Shown: piece by piece, positions 42,367 through 51,268 of the stretch
Layout: every line of letters begins with the position of its first letter
Numbering within the stretch: position 1 is the stretch's first letter
NCBI RefSeq assembly: GCF_026409565.1
Contig: NZ_CP112881.1
Span: forward strand, 1,659,501-1,723,500
Source of the DNA: Sneathiella aquimaris
Lineage (GTDB): Bacteria; Pseudomonadota; Alphaproteobacteria; Sneathiellales; Sneathiellaceae
Direction: 5' to 3'
Length of the DNA: 64,000 bases
Made by a program: the position numbers and the translations under genes
Notes under the pieces: model-generated
Database searches by the model: none
What the model was told of the DNA's origin: nothing
Seen by the model: only the letters and a program-made list of their open reading frames with translations

Positions 42367-42839
42367 ACTGTTCCTTTTCTTAGCATCACGATACTTGTTG
42401 CCCGGTTGTAACCAGCATGCGAGTTTTCTCCGGTTTTTGTAAAGCCCAGGCGTGAGAATAATGCCTGATTTTCGGTGAGTTCAATTCGGACTTCCAATTC
42501 AATGTCTGGTTTCCCGGCTTGCTGGGCAAATTCAATACAGGCCGTAATCAGCATGGAACCGATCCCCTTTCCTTGAAGATCTGGATCGACAGCCAATTTT
42601 CCAAGATAGAAATTTGTTGCCTCTTCTTTCAAGAAAACGCATCCGACCAGTCGGCTCTCTTCGAATGCGATAAACAGTGTCTCTGTTCGGGACTTTGCCT
42701 CAAGACTTTCAGCTGTCAGCCTGTGCATTGAGGAGGGAGGGTCAATACGGGTTGCCATATAGGCATAAGATTTTTGTATTAAGGTCAGCAAGTCTTGCCA
42801 GCGATTAAAATCATCTGTGCGTATTGATACGGAAATCAT
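42363..42839 (-). CDS. GNAT-family N-acetyltransferase
   Basis: A 158-aa acetyltransferase. The acetyl-CoA pyrophosphate loop is DPDLQGKGIGSMLITACIEF (Q/R-x-x-G-x-G, residues about 92-104), preceded by LGKLAVDP, followed by ELTENQALFSRLGFTKTGE. The substrate is unknown. It is upstream of and coupled to the MmcQ/YjbR gene. No odd features. Confidence 0.88.
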   Translation of the reverse strand: MISVSIRTDDFNRWQDLLTLIQKSYAYMATRIDPPSSMHRLTAESLEAKSRTETLFIAFEESRLVGCVFLKEEATNFYLGKLAVDPDLQGKGIGSMLITACIEFAQQAGKPDIELEVRIELTENQALFSRLGFTKTGENSHAGYNRATSIVMLRKGTV

Positions 42840-42904
42840 TAAAAAGGCCCCGATTATATCACAGCCGAGAGTTTAGCGAGGTAGTTTATTGAACGCAATA
42901 AGGG

Positions 42905-43438
42905 TTAAAGGCCGGGCCGATAATTGAGGGAATTGGTCGAGTTGGAAGCAACCTCTTTTTCAAGATCCTCATCTGTTTGACTGACATAATCAACAAAGGA
43001 CAGTATTTTGTTTACGGTCTCACCATCGTTGGAAATGGGGCAGCTTACGGTATGAACTTTCAAGAATTCTTTGTGCGGTCCGACATAAGGGATTTCGCTG
43101 AAATTAGCAGTTTTGGTGACCACGATTTTTTCAAACGCCTCCCAGATTTTACTACCTGGTTCGCGACCGGGAAAGTTCCGCCAGTTTCGTCGCATGCTAT
43201 TGCTATTGCTACGTTCCAGAATATTCTCACCCGTAATCATCTCAACAAAATCAAGTGGATCCCGAAGGACATGAGTGACGATTGCAGATGGGAGCAGGGG
43301 TTTGAATTGTGCCGGATCAATGTCTGACCAACGGGGCATTTCCCTATCGCCTCTACAAGACATCCAGTAATTGTAACCTTGGCTTACAATTTCAGATATT
43401 TGACTGGAACTGGACGTCAGCAACATATTAAAGACCAT
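42905..43438 (-). CDS. PAS-domain protein (PAS_5 type)
   Basis: A 177-aa protein with one PAS-like domain, residues about 25-155, of the alphaproteobacterial PAS_5 kind: GYNYWMSCRGDREMPRWSDI at the start, then PSAIVTHVLRDPLDFVEMIT and GENILERSN. No output domain is attached. It lies immediately downstream of the histidine kinase gene (82 bp, same strand), so it may feed a signal to it. This is inference from position. Confidence 0.82.
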   Translation of the reverse strand: MVFNMLLTSSSSQISEIVSQGYNYWMSCRGDREMPRWSDIDPAQFKPLLPSAIVTHVLRDPLDFVEMITGENILERSNSNSMRRNWRNFPGREPGSKIWEAFEKIVVTKTANFSEIPYVGPHKEFLKVHTVSCPISNDGETVNKILSFVDYVSQTDEDLEKEVASNSTNSLNYRPGL

Positions 43439-43520
43439 AACAACAGGATATATAAGGCCTCTAATATAAATTTATTCTGAATAAAAAGGAATATTTTTTT
43501 GGTCTATATGGACTATTCGG

Positions 43521-45161
43521 TCAGGATACGAGTATTTTAGTTCTACTGGCTGGGAAAACAACGGAGGCTGTTGTTCCCTTGTTGATTTCGCTTTTTAGTA
43601 GAAATTGTCCGCCATGTGCTTCCGTCAATAACCTCACAAGGCTCAGACCCAGACCTGTTCCCTGATGATTTCGGTTGTATGACGATTGAACCTGCCCAAA
43701 TTGTGTTTGCACGTGTTTTAGGTCTTTTTTGGCTATTCCGATGCCGTTGTCCAGAACGTTGATGGAGATAGATTTGTCGTCACAAATTTCGATTTGTACT
43801 TTGATCCTGCCTTTTGAATCGGTAAATTTGACAGAATTGGACAAAAGGTTCGCTATGATTTGTTTAATCCGAGTAGGATCCCCAATAATTATAGGCAGGT
43901 CTTTAGGGATATCCGTTTCCAGTTGTATTTCTCGGTTTTTTGCATCGACAGAAACCATCTGAAGACATGACTTTACAACTGATTTCAGGTCTAGATCCTG
44001 TTCTAACAAATTGATTTGGTTGGCTTCGATTTTTGCAACATCGAGAATATCGTTGATCACCTGAAGCAAGTGCGTGCCGGCAGAATTGATGTCACCCGCA
44101 TATTCAGCTCGTTTTTCCTTTTCGAGCATGGTGTAATCGTCCATCATCAGAAGCTCTGAAAAGCCAATAATAGCATTTAAAGGTGTTCGGAGTTCGTGGC
44201 TCATATTTGCAAGAAACTGCGATTTGGACTGGCTGGCTTTTTCAGCGACCTCTTTGGCGGCTTTCAGTTCTGATGTTCTGGCTTCTACCCGTTCTTCGAG
44301 GATCTCATTGTTATGCCGCAAAATATTTTCAGCATGGGTTTGTTCCGTAACGTCAGTGTAACAGATAACTAACCCGTCGGTTGTCGGTTGGGCCGTTATT
44401 TTAATGTGGCGGTCATCTTTCCGATGGCGAATTGTCGTAAAGGGAACTGCTGACTGGGCAATCTCCATGTATTTTTCGACTTGCTCGGATTGGTCGCCAA
44501 CCCCGTATTCTCCGCTTTGGGCATTATATTCGAAAAATTTTCGGATTGGTGTGCCGGGAACGTTGAGCGAATTGGGATAGTTTAGAAGTTTGATGAAATT
44601 GTCATTACAAGCAACAAGCCGGAGATCTTTATCAAACAGCGCTAAACCAGTTTCTACACTGGTCATGATTGTTTCCAGTGCTGTGGCCTTTTCAGACAGC
44701 TCCTGTTCACGAACGGCCAATTGCTGGGTTCGTTGCTGAACCCGAAAGTCCAGGATCTCGTTGGCATTTTCCAATGCTTTACGAGAATTTGAAATTTCCG
44801 TGATGTCAGTATAAGTCGAGATCATACCGCCATTGGGAAGCGGTGATCCATCAATTTGCAGGACCAGACCGTCCGGGCGTGTGCGCTCAAAAGAGTGGGG
44901 TACCATCAGCCGGCACAAATCTATCCGTTCCTGAACCAGATCTTCAATATCGCCCGGTCCATATTCACCCCGTTTTGCATTATATCTGAAGATATCGCCT
45001 ATCGGAACACCGGGGATACCAAGATAGCGCGGAAGTTCGAGTAATTCACAAAACCGTTCATTGCTGAACGCAACCCTTAATTCTGAGCAAATGACAAGAA
45101 CGCCTTGATCCAAATAACCAAAACATGTCAGTGCGAGATTTTCATCCCAGTTACTAGTCAC
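43521..45161 (-). CDS. PAS-containing sensor histidine kinase
   Basis: A 546-aa cytoplasmic kinase with GTG start (45161); no membrane helix is seen. There are two PAS-7-like domains (about residues 8-125 and 155-280), each followed by a coiled coil with RVQQRTQQLAVREQEL and ERVEARTSELKAAKEVAE. The HisKA motif is MSHELRTPLNAIIGF with phosphoacceptor H322; the ATPase boxes are SNSVKFTDSKG (N), LDNGIGIAKKDL (G1) and GTGLGLSLV (G2). No receiver domain or adjacent response regulator is present, so it is an orphan kinase in this window. Confidence 0.93.
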   Translation of the reverse strand: MTSNWDENLALTCFGYLDQGVLVICSELRVAFSNERFCELLELPRYLGIPGVPIGDIFRYNAKRGEYGPGDIEDLVQERIDLCRLMVPHSFERTRPDGLVLQIDGSPLPNGGMISTYTDITEISNSRKALENANEILDFRVQQRTQQLAVREQELSEKATALETIMTSVETGLALFDKDLRLVACNDNFIKLLNYPNSLNVPGTPIRKFFEYNAQSGEYGVGDQSEQVEKYMEIAQSAVPFTTIRHRKDDRHIKITAQPTTDGLVICYTDVTEQTHAENILRHNNEILEERVEARTSELKAAKEVAEKASQSKSQFLANMSHELRTPLNAIIGFSELLMMDDYTMLEKEKRAEYAGDINSAGTHLLQVINDILDVAKIEANQINLLEQDLDLKSVVKSCLQMVSVDAKNREIQLETDIPKDLPIIIGDPTRIKQIIANLLSNSVKFTDSKGRIKVQIEICDDKSISINVLDNGIGIAKKDLKHVQTQFGQVQSSYNRNHQGTGLGLSLVRLLTEAHGGQFLLKSEINKGTTASVVFPASRTKILVS

Positions 45162-45195
45162 TTAATTTACGCCCCAGACTGAATTAGATTTACGT

Positions 45196-45208
45196 CCTGT
45201 AATACAGG
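45196..45208. promoter_or_regulatory. Palindrome CCTGTAATACAGG upstream of the kinase gene
   Basis: A perfect 6-1-6 inverted repeat 35 bp upstream of the kinase start, beside two TTATCCTA direct repeats at about 45221-45237. It looks like an operator for a dimeric regulator; the regulator is unknown. Confidence 0.4.
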
Positions 45209-45284
45209 TTATTGTTATGTTTATCCTATTTTATCCTAACTATTTACTAATGGTCAGTTAAAAATCCAAATAAATGTCATAACG

Positions 45285-46055
45285 TCAATTCGTCGATAAT
45301 TCTATCCAGATCGGGGTGTGATCGGAGGGTCTTTCCTTCCCGCGAGGACCTTTGGAAATACCAACATTTTTAAGCCTGTCAGTGGCTTCTGCGGAAAGAA
45401 GCAGGTGGTCAATCCGGATACCATTGTCTTTTTGCCAGGCACCGCGTTGATAATCCCAGTAGGTATAATTAACATCACGTGTCCAGGTCCGGAACGCATC
45501 GGCATATCCCATATTCAGAAGATGCCTGAAGCGCGCACGGCTTTCCGGTTGGGTCAGGGCATCCCCCTCCCACGCTTTGGGGTCGTAGCAATCTTCATCT
45601 TGCGGGATGATGTTATAATCGCCGGCAAGCACAACAGGCTCCTCCCACGACAATAACGTATTGGCACGGGCAATCAGGCGGTCCATCCATTCAAGTTTAT
45701 AAGGGAATTTTTCAGTATCGACCGGATTTCCGTTCGGTAGATATATGGAGGCGACCCGTACGCCATTGATTGTGGCTTCAATATATCTGGATTGCTCGTC
45801 AGCATCGTTTCCCGGAAGGCCACGCATCACGTCTTCGATCGGAAATTTGGAAAGAATTGCAACGCCGTTATAGGTTTTTTGCCCATGGGTTTCGATATTG
45901 TATCCCAGTTCAGCAACCTCTTCGCGAGGAAACATCTCGTCGATTGCCTTAAGTTCCTGAAGGCAGACAACATCAGGGGCTTCATCCTGCAGGTAATCAA
46001 CCAGACGGGGCAGGCGTGCTTTAACTGAATTGATGTTCCAACTGGCGATTTTCAT
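45285..46055 (-). CDS. xthA: Exodeoxyribonuclease III / AP endonuclease
   Basis: A 256-aa enzyme of the EEP superfamily. Motifs are MKIASWNINSVKARLPRL (catalytic Asn), CLQELKAIDEMFP (Glu, metal), LAGDYNIIPQDEDCYDP (Asp-x-Asn) and RIDHLLLS, PSDHTPIWIEL (C-terminal Asp-His). It incises at abasic sites and removes 3' blocks during base excision repair. It is downstream of erpA on the same strand, 90 bp apart, a pairing common in alphaproteobacteria. Confidence 0.96.
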   Translation of the reverse strand: MKIASWNINSVKARLPRLVDYLQDEAPDVVCLQELKAIDEMFPREEVAELGYNIETHGQKTYNGVAILSKFPIEDVMRGLPGNDADEQSRYIEATINGVRVASIYLPNGNPVDTEKFPYKLEWMDRLIARANTLLSWEEPVVLAGDYNIIPQDEDCYDPKAWEGDALTQPESRARFRHLLNMGYADAFRTWTRDVNYTYWDYQRGAWQKDNGIRIDHLLLSAEATDRLKNVGISKGPRGKERPSDHTPIWIELSTN

Positions 46056-46144
46056 TAGGCGGTCCCATTTATATCAAAAAAGCAAATTCTGCCGTTATTG
46101 ATGACGGCTTTTAGCGATGAATGCAAATTGATATTGTGGACTTC

Positions 46145-46495
46145 TTAAACCGAGAAAGAAGACCCGCAGGAACAGGACGCCGTTGCATTGGGGTTTTTGA
46201 TTTGGAAAGAGGCACCGATCAGGTCACTGACATAATCAATTTCGGCCCCTGCAAGATATAGCAGGGAGACACTATCCACCAGAAGGGTCGCGCCTTGATT
46301 TTCGACAACCACGTCATCCGGATTTTTTGTGTCTTCCAGGTCAAAGCTATACTGAAAACCTGAGCATCCGCCTCCATCGACGGCAACCCGGAGCATGTTT
46401 TTTTCAGATTTCATTTCGTCGACAATAGCATTGATCCGCAATGCCGCGCTATCGGACAATTTGACGGGCGGTTCAGTTGTTTGTGGTGCAAACAT
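46145..46495 (-). CDS. erpA: Iron-sulfur cluster insertion protein, A-type carrier
   Basis: A 116-aa A-type carrier with the three conserved cysteines: GGCSGFQYSFD (first) and CSCGSSF at the end (second and third). It transfers Fe-S clusters to apo-proteins. The start is ATG 46495, with GGAAGC upstream; an earlier TTG start is less likely. In alphaproteobacteria a dGTPase gene (dgt) and argS usually follow on the opposite strand; here the divergent neighbour is the ArgS-like gene and dgt is absent. Confidence 0.92.
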   Translation of the reverse strand: MFAPQTTEPPVKLSDSAALRINAIVDEMKSEKNMLRVAVDGGGCSGFQYSFDLEDTKNPDDVVVENQGATLLVDSVSLLYLAGAEIDYVSDLIGASFQIKNPNATASCSCGSSFSV

Positions 46496-46632
46496 TAATA
46501 TTGCTTCCAAAATAAAGTGACAGACAACGATTTTTACATCTTAGTTGTATCAGGTTTGGACCCTGACCTCTAATCATGTATTAATCCTGATTGGATTTGT
46601 CAATCGTAACACATTTGCGCAGAATTGGGAAT

Positions 46633-47676
46633 ATGAGCGAAAACCACACGTCGTCTATCCGTCGCATCCTGGAAACGGTATTTTTAAAGCTGATTTCAGA
46701 CGGTAAAATGGAACCGGACCGTTTAGCTGATCTCAAGCTTCGCCCGCCGTCAAATGAGGGTTTCGGTGATTTATGCAGCAATTGTCTTATGCTTTTTGCA
46801 CAGGAAGAAGACCTTAAGGGGGAGGACCATGCCGCCTTGTTCATCGAACCACTTAAAGGGCTTACTTTTGTTCAGTCGGTTGATGTTGCGTCAAATGGTT
46901 ATTTGAACATCACGATTAAGCCGAGCTACTGGTTCGACCGCGTAGTGGGCCTGTTAAATGATTTCAAGGCGTTCGAACTAAGTGCCGCGACGACCCTGAA
47001 GGGTCGGCATCAGAAGGTAGAGGTTCCGCAAAATTCAGAGGGTCTTACCAACGCGCGTCGGGTCTGGAATGCTGAGGCCCTTGGGCAACTGGCCGTCAAG
47101 CTGGACTGTCAGCTAGTGACAGTCCCGGGTCAGGAGTCGCAGCAGGCAGGATTTCCGGCGCAAGCGGCGATCGCAAAATGCGGATTGGCCCGAACCAGAC
47201 TGGCCGTGCTTTCTAACGCGCCAGATTTTTCCGTCAATTTCAGCCCTGTATTGGCGATTGATGCCAGTTACGATAATCCGGTTTTTAGTCTGCCCTATGC
47301 CCATGCCCGAATTCGATCCATGCTGGCCCGGGTAGAGAAGGTTTCTGCAGACGGTCAGTTGCTTCATCCCATTTCTGACAGTTCCTTTGAACTGAACCAA
47401 CGACACGAAAAACAAATATTGAAAATGGTCTGTGATTGGCCGGACATTGCTGTTCAAACGTGGGAAAAAAGAGATATGCTCCATCTGTTCTCTTTCCTGC
47501 AGGACCTAACCCTGCTATTTTTTGCACTGGTTGAAAAGGAAAGACCACAATCCACTGATTATTTGATGGAAACGGAGAAGGGCGGAGGCCGCCAATTGTT
47601 GTTCCGGGCCGTTGACCGATTGATCTGTGAAGGGCTGGGCCTTGTTGATTTCGACATCTTAGAGGAGTTTGTCTAG
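46633..47676 (+). CDS. ArgS-like protein without catalytic core
   Basis: A 347-aa protein in the place where argS lies in this conserved block. Residues about 1-100 match the N-terminal additional domain of arginyl-tRNA synthetase (RPPSNEGFGDLCSNCLMLFA; VDVASNGYLNITI). Residues 215-347 match the anticodon-binding domain (NPVFSLPYAHARIRSM; MLHLFSFLQDLTLLFFALVE; ICEGLGLV). The 260-aa region of a normal synthetase between them is reduced to about 115 aa; KVEVPQNSEGLTNARRV stands where the HIGH signature (SPNPTGPLHVGH) would be. It cannot make Arg-tRNA by itself. The frame is intact and start ATG 46633 has GGGA upstream. A retained paralogue or a tRNA-binding adaptor is likely. Confidence 0.82.
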   Translation: MSENHTSSIRRILETVFLKLISDGKMEPDRLADLKLRPPSNEGFGDLCSNCLMLFAQEEDLKGEDHAALFIEPLKGLTFVQSVDVASNGYLNITIKPSYWFDRVVGLLNDFKAFELSAATTLKGRHQKVEVPQNSEGLTNARRVWNAEALGQLAVKLDCQLVTVPGQESQQAGFPAQAAIAKCGLARTRLAVLSNAPDFSVNFSPVLAIDASYDNPVFSLPYAHARIRSMLARVEKVSADGQLLHPISDSSFELNQRHEKQILKMVCDWPDIAVQTWEKRDMLHLFSFLQDLTLLFFALVEKERPQSTDYLMETEKGGGRQLLFRAVDRLICEGLGLVDFDILEEFV

Positions 47677-48711
47677 GTGAGTGATAACTATAATTTTGAC
47701 GATGACGATGATGCTTTTTACGACGACGAGGATATTCCCTCATTTAACCGCTGGAAGCTGATCGGCGGCGCGCTGACGGTTGTGATTGTCGTCGGTTTTG
47801 GCATCGGAATCTGGTACGCTTATGACCAGGGTGTCAAAAAAGGAGTGCAACTGGCCCCACCTATCGTTACCGCGGATACCTCACCTGTAAAAACCATCCC
47901 CGAAGATAAAGGGGGAATGGATATTCCGCATCAGGATAAGAAGGTTTTTAGTGTTCTGGAAAATGAAAAAGAAGAAGAAAAGGTGGAGACCCTGATGTCA
48001 CCGCCAGAGAGCGCTATTCCAGAGCCTGCCCCGGTTGATATTTCCGAAAGCGAGACTGAAAGTGCAGAAGCCAAAGCGGATAAACAGTCTGAGACATTAA
48101 TGTCGAAAGCAGAGATTGCTCAGAAACAAGCTGAAGAGGCAGCGGCTCTTGCTGCGGCTCAGGCCTCCAAGGCGGCAACAGAGCTAAAGAAAAAACTAAA
48201 CGAGTCGGTGGCGGCAGTAGACGCGCCCAAGACGACAGACAATACGGCACCGGCTGCGAATACCAGCAAAGCAATGGAGGCACCAAAATCGGTGACCGAT
48301 GCCAAGGTCGCTGACGTCCCAGAATTAGACACTGCTAAAGAGGTGGCGAAAGCCCCTGTTGTGAAAGAGGCCCCGAAGCCCACCAAACCAGAGCCAGAGC
48401 CAGAAGCAAAAACGGCCGTCGCTGAGAAACCTGAACCGGCTAAGGAACTGCGCCCGGAAGACATTGAATTTCGTGTTCAGTTAGGGGCGTTTCGATCGAC
48501 CGATGCGGCTGAAATAGCCTGGCAGCGTTTCCAGAAAGCCCATGAAGGACTTTTGCGAGGGATCCCGCATCGGGTTCAGGAAGCAGAGGTTAAAGGAAAA
48601 GGTCTGTTCTATAGACTGCAGGTAGGCGCCTTTGCTGACAAAGCATCTGCTGGTAAATTATGTGCGGATCTCAAGGCAGAAAAGCAGGACTGTCTCGTTG
48701 CAAAGAACTGA
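47677..48711 (+). CDS. SPOR-domain membrane protein
   Basis: A 344-aa protein starting at GTG 47677, directly after the ArgS-like stop, with GAGGAG upstream. There is an acidic cytoplasmic head (FDDDDDAFYDDEDIPSF), one membrane helix (residues about 27-50), a long Ala/Lys/Glu/Pro-rich linker (residues 70-255) and a C-terminal SPOR domain, residues about 263-340 (FRVQLGAFRSTDAAEIAWQR; FYRLQVGAFADKASAGKLC). SPOR domains bind denuded glycan strands at the division site. In alphaproteobacteria this gene normally follows argS. Confidence 0.93.
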   Translation: MSDNYNFDDDDDAFYDDEDIPSFNRWKLIGGALTVVIVVGFGIGIWYAYDQGVKKGVQLAPPIVTADTSPVKTIPEDKGGMDIPHQDKKVFSVLENEKEEEKVETLMSPPESAIPEPAPVDISESETESAEAKADKQSETLMSKAEIAQKQAEEAAALAAAQASKAATELKKKLNESVAAVDAPKTTDNTAPAANTSKAMEAPKSVTDAKVADVPELDTAKEVAKAPVVKEAPKPTKPEPEPEAKTAVAEKPEPAKELRPEDIEFRVQLGAFRSTDAAEIAWQRFQKAHEGLLRGIPHRVQEAEVKGKGLFYRLQVGAFADKASAGKLCADLKAEKQDCLVAKN

Positions 48712-48712
48712 T

Positions 48713-49738
48713 ATGAAAGATGTGAAGTCGGTCATTTTTTCATGTGAAGGGCTCGTTCTCACGGCTCAGGAAAAGGAATTTTTTGCAAGCGAGAAACCGC
48801 TTGGTTTTATTCTATTTGCCAGAAACATAGACAATCCGGAACAGGTTCGGGCCCTTGTCAACGCCCTGCGAGCGTCTGTCGGTCGGGCAGACGCGCCGGT
48901 TCTGTTGGATCAGGAGGGAGGCCGGGTTCAACGGTTGCGTTCTCCGCACTGGTTTGAAGCACCTGCGTTCGGATTGTTGGGGCAGTTGTATGATTTGGAT
49001 GCAGCAAAAGGAATAGAGGCGTGCCGGCTGGCAACGGCCCTTATTTGTGACGATTTGAACGGGGTCGGCATCACTGTTGATTGTTCTCCCTGTCTTGATC
49101 TGGCGTTACCCGTCACCTCTTCGGTTATTGGGGACCGGTCGTTTCACGCGGATCCGAATATCGTTGCAAAGCTTGGTGCGGTCGTGGCTTTGGAATTTAT
49201 CGAAAATGGTATCATTCCAGTCATAAAACATATACCCGGTCATGGGCGCGGAACCGTCGACAGCCACTTGGAGTTACCTGTGGTGGATGCAGGGATAGAA
49301 GAACTGGTATCCACTGATTTCGCCCCTTTCAAACAATTGGGACATAGTCCCTGGGGGATGACGGCGCATATCGTTTTCAAGCAGATCGATCCAGAACGGC
49401 CCGCTACGCAATCTGCAAAAGTGGTCACTGACATTATTCGAAATCAAATCGGGTTTGACGGGCTTCTTCTGACGGATGACCTGAATATGAACGCGCTGGA
49501 CGGTCCTTTGGAAAAACGGGCGGAACGGGCGCTGGAAGCGGGCGTGGATGTGGTGTTACATTGTTCAGGCAAGCTGGACGAAATGAAGTCAGTGGCGCAG
49601 GCTTGCGGTCCCCTGCAAGACGCGTCTCTGAAACGGTATCACGCGGCGCAATCAATGATCCAGCCTCCTCCCCAAGACACGTTCTCATCATCACAGATGA
49701 AGGCGCGACTGGATCATCTTTTAGAGTTGGTAAACTAA
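48713..49738 (+). CDS. nagZ: Beta-N-acetylhexosaminidase
   Basis: A 341-aa glycoside hydrolase family 3 enzyme starting at ATG 48713 just after the SPOR stop. The catalytic His-containing loop is KHIPGHGRGTVDSHLELP and the nucleophile Asp is in DDLNMNALDG. It removes GlcNAc from anhydro-muropeptides during peptidoglycan recycling in the cytosol. Substrate-binding DQEGGRVQRL is present. Length and motifs are usual. Confidence 0.95.
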   Translation: MKDVKSVIFSCEGLVLTAQEKEFFASEKPLGFILFARNIDNPEQVRALVNALRASVGRADAPVLLDQEGGRVQRLRSPHWFEAPAFGLLGQLYDLDAAKGIEACRLATALICDDLNGVGITVDCSPCLDLALPVTSSVIGDRSFHADPNIVAKLGAVVALEFIENGIIPVIKHIPGHGRGTVDSHLELPVVDAGIEELVSTDFAPFKQLGHSPWGMTAHIVFKQIDPERPATQSAKVVTDIIRNQIGFDGLLLTDDLNMNALDGPLEKRAERALEAGVDVVLHCSGKLDEMKSVAQACGPLQDASLKRYHAAQSMIQPPPQDTFSSSQMKARLDHLLELVN

Positions 49739-49741
49739 TTT

Positions 49742-50428
49742 ATGAATATTGAAGCGATTTTGTATCAGGTCTCCGTCTGGTTGATCCCTGCTCTGCTGGC
49801 GATAACGTTGCACGAGGCCGGACACGCCTTTGCAGCCTGGAAATTGGGGGACGGGACGGCAAAAGCAATGGGTCGGGTAACCCTTAACCCTTTTAAGCAT
49901 ATTGATCCCGTTGGTACTGTGTTAATCCCCGGAATGCTGCTTTTATTGAAGGCCCCCTTTCTGTTTGGCTATGCGAAACCTGTTCCGGTTAATTTCCGTG
50001 CCTTGAATAAGCCTCGGCGGGATATGGTTCTGGTTGCATTGGCCGGTCCGGGTATGAACTTCGTGCTTGCCTTCCTCTTTGCCTTATCCATTCACCTGTT
50101 GCCCTTATTGCCGGATGATGTTGCACTTTGGGTGATCGAAAATCAGCGAAATGGCATCGTCTTGAATGTGGTCTTGGGCGTTTTTAACCTGCTGCCCATT
50201 CCGCCGCTTGATGGCGGGCGGGTAGCGGTTGGCATTCTTCCAAATTTTCTTGCCATTCCTTTGGCACGATTGGAACGGTTCGGCTTTTTGATTTTAATCG
50301 GGTTGATTATTCTTCTGCCAATGGTCAGTAGAAGTTTGGGCATGGAATTTAACCCAATTGGCTGGGTGATGAGCGGTCCGATTTCATTTGTTGTGTCCGC
50401 AATTGCCAAGTTGGCTGGTCTCGGCTAA
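49742..50428 (+). CDS. Site-2 protease family membrane metallopeptidase (M50)
   Basis: A 228-aa integral membrane protein. The zinc motif is ITLHEAGHAFAAW (HExGH, residues about 24-28) in the first helix and NLLPIPPLDGGRVA supplies the third ligand (LDG) in the later one, with about four to five helices. Rhomboid/RseP-like site-2 proteases cleave substrates within the membrane. No PDZ domain is present, as in the minimal YwhC-like group. It stands between nagZ and scpA, a common alphaproteobacterial arrangement. Confidence 0.93.
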   Translation: MNIEAILYQVSVWLIPALLAITLHEAGHAFAAWKLGDGTAKAMGRVTLNPFKHIDPVGTVLIPGMLLLLKAPFLFGYAKPVPVNFRALNKPRRDMVLVALAGPGMNFVLAFLFALSIHLLPLLPDDVALWVIENQRNGIVLNVVLGVFNLLPIPPLDGGRVAVGILPNFLAIPLARLERFGFLILIGLIILLPMVSRSLGMEFNPIGWVMSGPISFVVSAIAKLAGLG

Positions 50429-50458
50429 GGTTTTTTATCAGAGCAGATTAGAGGGCTC

Positions 50459-51268
50459 ATGAAAAAACCGCAGGGATTATTCGATAAAGGATCAGAATTT
50501 CAGGAGGATGAGCGGCCGGACCGCCCAACCAACGCCCTTGTCGTCGATTTGGAAGGGTATGAAGGACCGCTGGATGTTTTGCTGGTTCTGGCGCGAGACC
50601 AGAAAGTGGATTTGCTGAAAATCTCTATTCTGGAACTAGCGGAACAGTATCTGGCGTTTATTGAGGAGCTGCAAAAGTTACGGCTGGAAATTGCTGCCGA
50701 CTATCTAGTAATGGCAGCATGGCTCGCGTTTTTGAAATCCCGTTTGCTTATTCCGCAAGAAGATGAAGAAGGCCCGAGCGGCGCGGAGATGGCTGAAAGG
50801 CTTGCTTTTCAACTGAAGAAACTTGAGGCCATGCGGGGCGCGGCCGAAAAACTGATCAATGGGACTTTGACGGGCCGGGATAGGATGAAGCGGATGCAGG
50901 CTGAAGGGGTCACTGTTATTCGTCATTCCAAATATGATTGTAGTCTGATGGAACTGTTGCAAGCCTATGCCGCCCATGAAGACCGAAAGGGCATTCGAAA
51001 TCCATTGAGACTGATGCGGGATACGGTTTTTACCGTTGAAGCTGCCCTTGAAAGATTGGAACGAATGCTGGGAACCCTGCCTGAATGGACAGAGTTAAAA
51101 GCCTATTTACCTGAAGGGTTGAAAGACCCGTTTGCGCTGCGCTCGGCAGAAGCATCAACCCTGTTGGCCAGTTTGCAAATGGTCAAGGAAGGGTATCTTG
51201 AATTACAGCAATCTGAAACCTTTGGCCCCATTCGGGTCCGTTCGAGAAAAGAGGGGAGGGATGAATGA
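50459..51268 (+). CDS. scpA: Segregation and condensation protein A
   Basis: A 269-aa kleisin with the N-terminal motif LEGYEGPLDVLLVLARDQKV that binds Smc, helical middle (DLLKISILELAEQYLAFIEE) and C-terminal winged helix. Together with ScpB and Smc it forms the condensin complex that organises the chromosome. It overlaps scpB by four bases (ATGA). Confidence 0.95.
   Translation: MKKPQGLFDKGSEFQEDERPDRPTNALVVDLEGYEGPLDVLLVLARDQKVDLLKISILELAEQYLAFIEELQKLRLEIAADYLVMAAWLAFLKSRLLIPQEDEEGPSGAEMAERLAFQLKKLEAMRGAAEKLINGTLTGRDRMKRMQAEGVTVIRHSKYDCSLMELLQAYAAHEDRKGIRNPLRLMRDTVFTVEAALERLERMLGTLPEWTELKAYLPEGLKDPFALRSAEASTLLASLQMVKEGYLELQQSETFGPIRVRSRKEGRDE

Noticed and set aside
46496-46632. A remnant of dgt between erpA and the ArgS-like gene
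   Set aside because: Only about 140 bp remain, with no HD-domain motif in any frame; dgt is simply absent here.
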